Source of the DNA: Pseudomonas syringae pv. cilantro
GTDB taxonomy: Bacteria > Pseudomonadota > Gammaproteobacteria > Pseudomonadales > Pseudomonadaceae
NCBI RefSeq assembly: GCF_001293775.1
Contig: NZ_LGLN01000078.1
Span: forward strand, 64,034-102,220
Reading direction: 5' to 3'
Length of the DNA: 38,187 nt
The notes under the pieces are model-generated. The model worked only from the letters and a program-made list of their open reading frames with translations, was not told the origin of the DNA and searched no databases. Positions 34,511 through 38,187 of this stretch are shown piece after piece (position 1 is the stretch's first letter; each line of letters begins with the position of its first letter). A program made the position numbers and the translations under genes.

Positions 34511-35578
34511 TCAAAGGCTGGATTTGGCGATTACCGCCATGCTCATCTGCTCGAGCAGCCGGTTCATCTGCACGAACTGAGCGAAGCGTTTGTCCTGGGT
34601 CTGGCCGTGATAAAAGCGGTAGTAGATCTGTTGCACGATACCAGCCAGACGAAACAGGCCGTAGGTGTAGTAAAAGTCGAAGTTGTCGATACGGATGCCG
34701 GCGCGTTCGGCGTAGTAATCGACGAACGCCTGCCGGGTCAGCATGCCAGGAGCGTTGCTGGGCTGGCGGCGCATCAACTGCACGGGCGCAGGATCGTCCG
34801 CCTGAATCCAGTAGGCAAGGCTGTTGCCCAGATCCATCAGCGGATCACCCAGCGTGGTCAGTTCCCAGTCCAGCACGCCGATGATGCGCATCGGGTTCTC
34901 GGCGTCGAGGATCACGTTGTCGAAGCGGTAGTCATTGTGCACGATGTTTGAGGTGGGCGAGTCGGCAGGCATTTTCGCCGCCAGCCAGGCCTTGACCTGC
35001 TCCCACGCCGGAGCGTCCGGGGTCATGGCTTTTTCGTAGCGTTCGGACCAGCCGACAATCTGTCGCTGCACATAACCTTGCGGTTTCCCCAGATCGCCGA
35101 GCCCGCACGCCTGATAGTCGACCTGGTGCAGGTCGACCAGCTTGTCGATAAAGCCCTTGCACAGGTCTTCGGTTTGCTGCGTGTTCAGGCCCAGTTGCGG
35201 CGGCAGATCACAGCGCAGAATGATCCCTTCGACGCGCTGCATGACGTAGAACTCCGCGCCGATCACCGACGCATCGGTGCAATGCAGATAGGCTTGAGGG
35301 CAGTAAGGAAACGCGTCCTTGAGCTGGTTGAGTATCCTGTATTCGCGACCCATGTCATGCGCTGACCTGGCCTTGTGGCCGAAAGGCGGGCGGCGCAGCA
35401 CCAGTTCTTTTCCGGGGTACTGGATCAAATAAGTGAGGTTCGACGCGCCGCCGGGGAACTGGCTGATGCTCGGGGTGCCTTCGAGCGCCGGGAGATGAGC
35501 CTTCAGATAGGGATCGATGAGGGAAACGTCCAGTTCTTCGCCCGGACGAATCTCGGTGGACTGATCGGTCAGCGCCAT
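34511..35578 (-). CDS. APH-fold phosphotransferase (ACAD10/11 N-domain and LvaA-like)
   Basis: A 355-residue aminoglycoside-phosphotransferase-fold kinase. The Brenner motif HNDYRFDN supplies H214, D216 and N221, and the metal-binding aspartate is D237 in VLDWEL. This subgroup is not a resistance enzyme: relatives include the kinase domain of mammalian ACAD10/11 and LvaA of P. putida, which phosphorylates 4-hydroxyvaleryl-CoA in levulinate use. A hydroxyacyl-CoA or similar substrate is therefore likely but unproven. The start has AAAGGGA about 6 bases upstream. A possible promoter on the minus strand is TTGGTC (35618-35623), 16 bp, CATAAT (35596-35601). Confidence 0.88.
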   Translation of the reverse strand: MALTDQSTEIRPGEELDVSLIDPYLKAHLPALEGTPSISQFPGGASNLTYLIQYPGKELVLRRPPFGHKARSAHDMGREYRILNQLKDAFPYCPQAYLHCTDASVIGAEFYVMQRVEGIILRCDLPPQLGLNTQQTEDLCKGFIDKLVDLHQVDYQACGLGDLGKPQGYVQRQIVGWSERYEKAMTPDAPAWEQVKAWLAAKMPADSPTSNIVHNDYRFDNVILDAENPMRIIGVLDWELTTLGDPLMDLGNSLAYWIQADDPAPVQLMRRQPSNAPGMLTRQAFVDYYAERAGIRIDNFDFYYTYGLFRLAGIVQQIYYRFYHGQTQDKRFAQFVQMNRLLEQMSMAVIAKSSL

Positions 35579-35595
35579 GCTTATCCCTTTTGCTT

Positions 35596-35636
35596 ATTAT
35601 GGTCCGTTGGCATCATTGACCAATTTAATGATTGAT
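35596..35636 (-). promoter_or_regulatory. Candidate promoter of kinase-SDR operon
   Basis: On the minus strand TTGGTC (35618-35623) and CATAAT (35596-35601) are 16 bp apart. On the plus strand ATTGAC (35615) and ATTGAT (35631) repeat at a 16-bp interval across the -35 region, which could be a regulator site. The evidence is box similarity only. Confidence 0.35.
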
Positions 35637-35719
35637 CCATTCGCCAGCAACTGCGCTACAGCTTTATAGGCTAGCGTGTTGCCGAGCGATCAGCAGCCTT
35701 GATTCCGTACGGGCAGGCC

Positions 35720-35748
35720 AAAAAAAACCGAAGCGGTCAGCTTCGGTT
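35720..35748 (-). terminator. Intrinsic terminator after SCP2 gene
   Basis: Read on the minus strand: a perfect 9-bp stem AACCGAAGC with GCTTCGGTT, loop TGACC, followed by a run of eight T. It lies 20 bp after the SCP2-domain gene stop and is a textbook Rho-independent terminator, ending the histidine-phosphatase/SCP2 transcript before the kinase-SDR operon. Confidence 0.9.
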
Positions 35749-35767
35749 CAGGGCGCGTCTCAGGCAG

Positions 35768-36085
35768 TTATACCGGAAACAGCTCGCTGAGCTTCATGGC
35801 CAGCATCATGTCGCCCTCGGCGCGCAGCTTGCCGCCCATGAATGCCTGCATGCCGTCGGTTTCGCCGCTGACAATGCCCTTCAGGGTCGCGCTGTCCATG
35901 ACCAGCGTTACATTGGCGTCCGGGTTTTTACCTTCCTGCAGTTCGCAGGTGCTGTCCTTGACGATCAGCGCGTAATGTTTGTCTTCATCGGTGATGTTGA
36001 ACCCGAATACCAGGTCCAGGCCGGCCGCAGCTGCCGGGTTGAACTTGGCTTGCATGGTTTTGACGGCGCCGTCTACTGAGGTCAT
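35768..36085 (-). CDS. SCP2 sterol/lipid-carrier domain protein
   Basis: A 105-residue single SCP2 domain, the usual size. It has FGFNITDEDKHYALIVKD and the C-terminal helix region with MGGKLRAEGDMMLAMKL. SCP2 proteins bind acyl-CoAs or other lipids in a hydrophobic tunnel and often accompany acyl-CoA enzymes. The start has AAGGATC about 6 bases upstream. It lies 54 bp after the histidine-phosphatase-like gene and is followed by a strong terminator, so these two form one transcript. Confidence 0.9.
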   Translation of the reverse strand: MTSVDGAVKTMQAKFNPAAAAGLDLVFGFNITDEDKHYALIVKDSTCELQEGKNPDANVTLVMDSATLKGIVSGETDGMQAFMGGKLRAEGDMMLAMKLSELFPV

Positions 36086-36139
36086 TTCGTGATCCTTTTA
36101 GAGTGATTGCTGCGTCCGCAGGGACGCAATGTACGGAAA

Positions 36140-36850
36140 CTAGCGGTACGTGATGAGTTCTGGAGTCTTCAGCAATTGCAGGTGCGTATAACTGTTGAAG
36201 GAAGCCAGGCTGACCTGATTGCCTTTGAATTCAAGCTGATGCAGCGAAGCATTGACGATGTGCCAGTGCAGCTCGACCGCTTGCGCGGCAGGCATGCCGG
36301 TAATCAGATGCAGCAGGGCAGTGATGGTGCCGCCGGACGTGAACACGGCAACACGTTCATGCGGGCCTGCTACCTCAAGAATTCTGCTCAGACCGGCCTG
36401 CACGCGAGCCACGAAGGCTGCCCAGCTTTGCAGCTCCGGCGTATCGTGCCGGCCGCTCAGCCAGCGCTGGGTAATCAGCGTGAACAGCCGCTGAAACCCG
36501 GCGCGATCCTCTGCCGCATTGCGCAGAATATTCAGGGCTTCGGGCTCCTCGCCGAGTATTGTCGGAATCAGCGCACGAATCACCCCTTCGGCATCGAATT
36601 CGTCAAAGGCGCTGTCAGTCTCGATGAGTGGTACTTCCAGCCCGGCTTCGGCGTACTGCGCCAGTGCGTGCCGGGCGGTGTCTTTCTGGCGCAGCAGCTC
36701 TCCCGACAGGCAGCGGTCGAACGTCAGCCCCAGGTCTACAAGGTGTGCACCCAGCACCTGCGCCTGACGAATGCCAACCGGCGACAGAACGTCATAATCG
36801 TCTGCACCAAATGAGGCCTGGCCATGTCGTATCAGGTAGATGCTGCCCAC
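36140..36850 (-). CDS. Histidine-phosphatase superfamily protein with altered second active-site motif
   Basis: A 236-residue phosphoglycerate-mutase-like protein. The N-terminal motif YLIRHGQASFG has the nucleophile H9, and R54 in SGELLRQKDTA and the acidic FDEFD (83-87) are in place. The second catalytic histidine, normally in a VxHGG motif, is replaced by Ser in VFTSGGTI (S172). The protein may have low or different activity. The start is a GTG at 36850 with no strong ribosome-binding site. A good promoter lies just upstream. It is co-directional with the SCP2 gene and divergent from sohB. Confidence 0.87.
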   Translation of the reverse strand: MGSIYLIRHGQASFGADDYDVLSPVGIRQAQVLGAHLVDLGLTFDRCLSGELLRQKDTARHALAQYAEAGLEVPLIETDSAFDEFDAEGVIRALIPTILGEEPEALNILRNAAEDRAGFQRLFTLITQRWLSGRHDTPELQSWAAFVARVQAGLSRILEVAGPHERVAVFTSGGTITALLHLITGMPAAQAVELHWHIVNASLHQLEFKGNQVSLASFNSYTHLQLLKTPELITYR

Positions 36851-36887
36851 GTCCGTCGTCGTCTCGGTACGTTGAAGGTCTGGCGAG

Positions 36888-36915
36888 GTTATGAGGGATG
36901 CCGGGGAGCTGTCAA
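36888..36915 (-). promoter_or_regulatory. Candidate sigma-70 promoter of phosphatase-SCP2 operon
   Basis: On the minus strand a perfect TTGACA (36910-36915) is followed after 16 bp by CATAAC (36888-36893). This places transcription start about 30 bp before the GTG start at 36850. Confidence 0.5.
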
Positions 36916-36934
36916 TGAAAAAACATACGCTCGT

Positions 36935-36963
36935 TTGAAATCATCGTTTTAATGGTTTGTAAC
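36935..36963 (+). promoter_or_regulatory. Candidate sigma-70 promoter of sohB
   Basis: TTGAAA (36935-36940) and TGTAAC (36958-36963) are separated by 17 bp and point toward sohB. The leader then contains a stem GCCCTT-N7-AAGGGC at about 37016-37034, just before the ribosome-binding site. Confidence 0.45.
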
Positions 36964-37056
36964 GGGTCGCCTGCTGGTGATCCGTACAGGGCGCCGGTAT
37001 GCTGCATTCACCGCTGCCCTTGATCGGTAAGGGCCCAACGCAAGTGAGGAACAATC

Positions 37057-38079
37057 GTGGATTTTGTTGTCGATTACGCAAGTTTTCTGGCCAAGACCGT
37101 GACGCTGGTGATCGCCATCGTCGTGGTGCTGGTTGCCATTGCGTCCATGCGCGGCAAGGGCCGCCGTAAAACAGCTGGTCAATTGCAGGTCACGCGCCTC
37201 AATGACTTCTATAAAGGCCTGCGTGATCGCCTTGAGCAATCGTTGCTGGACAAGGATCGCCTCAAGGCGCTGCGCAAGGAGCAGGGCAAGGCGCTGAAGA
37301 AAGAGAAGAAGCTGGCCGAGTCCAGATCACGTGTTTACGTACTGGACTTTGACGGTGACATCAAGGCGTCTGCCACTGAAAGCATGCGCCACGAGATCAC
37401 CGCGCTGCTGACCCTCGCCACCGACAAGGACGAAGTGGTGCTGCGTCTGGAAAGCGGCGGCGGCATGGTCCATAGCTACGGCCTGGCATCCTCGCAACTG
37501 GCGCGCATTCGTCAGGCGGGCATCCCGCTGACCGTATGCATCGACAAGGTCGCGGCCAGCGGCGGTTACATGATGGCGTGCATCGGCAACAAAATCATCA
37601 GCGCACCGTTCGCCATTCTGGGCTCTATCGGCGTCGTGGCGCAGTTGCCGAACGTCAACCGCCTGTTGAAGAAGCACGACATCGATTTTGAAGTGCTGAC
37701 AGCAGGCGAGTACAAGCGCACGCTGACCGTATTTGGCGAAAACACCGAGAAGGGTCGTGAGAAATTTCAGCAAGACCTGGATATTACCCACGACCTGTTC
37801 AAGAACTTCGTCGCCAGCTACCGCCCGCAACTGTCCATCGATGAAGTAGCGACCGGCGAAGTGTGGCTGGGCATGGCGGCCATCGACAAATTGCTGGTCG
37901 ACGAGCTGAAAACCAGCGACGAATATCTGGCTGAACGTGCCAAAGAGGCCGATGTGTTCCACCTGCATTATGTTCAGCGCAAAAGTCTGCAAGAGCGCAT
38001 GGGCATGGCCGCGGCCACGTCGGTGGATCAGGTGGCTAGCAAGTGGTGGGGGCGTTTGACTCAGCAGCGGTTCTGGTAA
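37057..38079 (+). CDS. sohB: Inner-membrane S49 peptidase SohB
   Basis: A 340-residue S49-family protease. One N-terminal membrane anchor (about 11-30) is followed by a basic, lysine-rich coiled segment (about 32-90) and the protease domain. The Ser/Lys dyad is S168 in VAASGGYM and K220 in GEYKRTLT. SohB resembles signal-peptide peptidase SppA and is thought to act in the periplasm or at the membrane. The start is GTG with GAGGA about 6 bases upstream. Length and motifs fit the family well. Confidence 0.94.
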   Translation: MDFVVDYASFLAKTVTLVIAIVVVLVAIASMRGKGRRKTAGQLQVTRLNDFYKGLRDRLEQSLLDKDRLKALRKEQGKALKKEKKLAESRSRVYVLDFDGDIKASATESMRHEITALLTLATDKDEVVLRLESGGGMVHSYGLASSQLARIRQAGIPLTVCIDKVAASGGYMMACIGNKIISAPFAILGSIGVVAQLPNVNRLLKKHDIDFEVLTAGEYKRTLTVFGENTEKGREKFQQDLDITHDLFKNFVASYRPQLSIDEVATGEVWLGMAAIDKLLVDELKTSDEYLAERAKEADVFHLHYVQRKSLQERMGMAAATSVDQVASKWWGRLTQQRFW

Positions 38080-38170
38080 GTATGGAGCGTAGGCACGGTG
38101 GTCATCAGTTCCCGGGCCGCGCCTTTAGCCAAATTGCTCTAAAGTGCTTTTCAACCACGATGGCACAGAC

Positions 38171-38185
38171 GACGCAGAGTGCGAC
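38171..38185. repeat. Hairpin repeat at window end, GGA-loop family variant
   Basis: GACGCAGAGTGCGAC forms a short stem (CGCA with TGCG) around a GAG loop. It resembles the GACGCGGAGCGTC units at the start of the window and is probably the first copy of another cluster cut by the window edge. The 90 bp before it contain no gene. Confidence 0.4.
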
Positions 38186-38187
38186 GT

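Noticed and set aside
34511..35578. Aminoglycoside resistance enzyme
   Set aside because: The APH fold is present, but the sequence style and pairing with an SDR and SCP2 gene match the acyl-CoA-related branch.

Overview
The window looks like chromosomal DNA of a fluorescent pseudomonad, most probably the Pseudomonas syringae group. Grounds: a complete mannitol/polyol operon in the Pseudomonas order mtlR-EFGKDYZ, a Pseudomonas-type REP doublet (REPIN), short hairpin repeats with a GGA loop at both edges, and a -24/-12 (sigma-54) promoter. This assignment is inference from gene content and repeats; no database was searched. No tRNA, rRNA, insertion sequence, phage gene or CRISPR array was seen.

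Layout. (1) 1-3.3 kb, minus strand: hairpin repeats, a PRISE-type SDR reductase, a small Nudix hydrolase and a zinc alcohol dehydrogenase. (2) 3.3-7.1 kb, plus strand: a large GAF-GAF-GGDEF-EAL cyclic-di-GMP protein with both active sites intact, then a repeat/terminator, a strong sigma-54 promoter and a 184-residue cysteine-free protein of unknown function, closed by a REPIN. (3) 7.1-16.6 kb, minus strand: the mannitol operon mtlE-F-G-K-D-Y-Z and its AraC/XylS-type activator mtlR. It covers uptake by an ABC transporter, oxidation by mannitol 2-dehydrogenase, and xylulose and fructose phosphorylation. (4) 16.7-17.5 kb: an orphan cobF. (5) 17.5-29.7 kb: a signalling island with a receiver/glycosyltransferase pair, a giant CHASE3-GAF-HK-REC-REC-REC hybrid kinase, CheR, CheB, a REC-HK kinase, a single-domain receiver, and on the opposite strand a KaiC homologue translationally coupled to a PAS-HK-REC kinase broken by a single-base frameshift. 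(6) 29.9-38.1 kb: a dienoyl-CoA isomerase-like crotonase, NudC, a TauE/SafE permease, a Gfo/Idh/MocA oxidoreductase, then SDR, APH-like kinase, SCP2-domain protein and histidine-phosphatase-like protein, and SohB.

The best candidate for an under-described system is the signalling island. It pairs a chemotaxis-type methyltransferase and methylesterase with histidine kinases but has no chemoreceptor in the window, and it lies beside a KaiC ATPase that has no KaiA or KaiB here. The sigma-54-driven small protein and the APH-kinase/SDR/SCP2 acyl-CoA-like module are the next most interesting. Gene starts were re-chosen by ribosome-binding site and family length where the longest reading frame was clearly too long.
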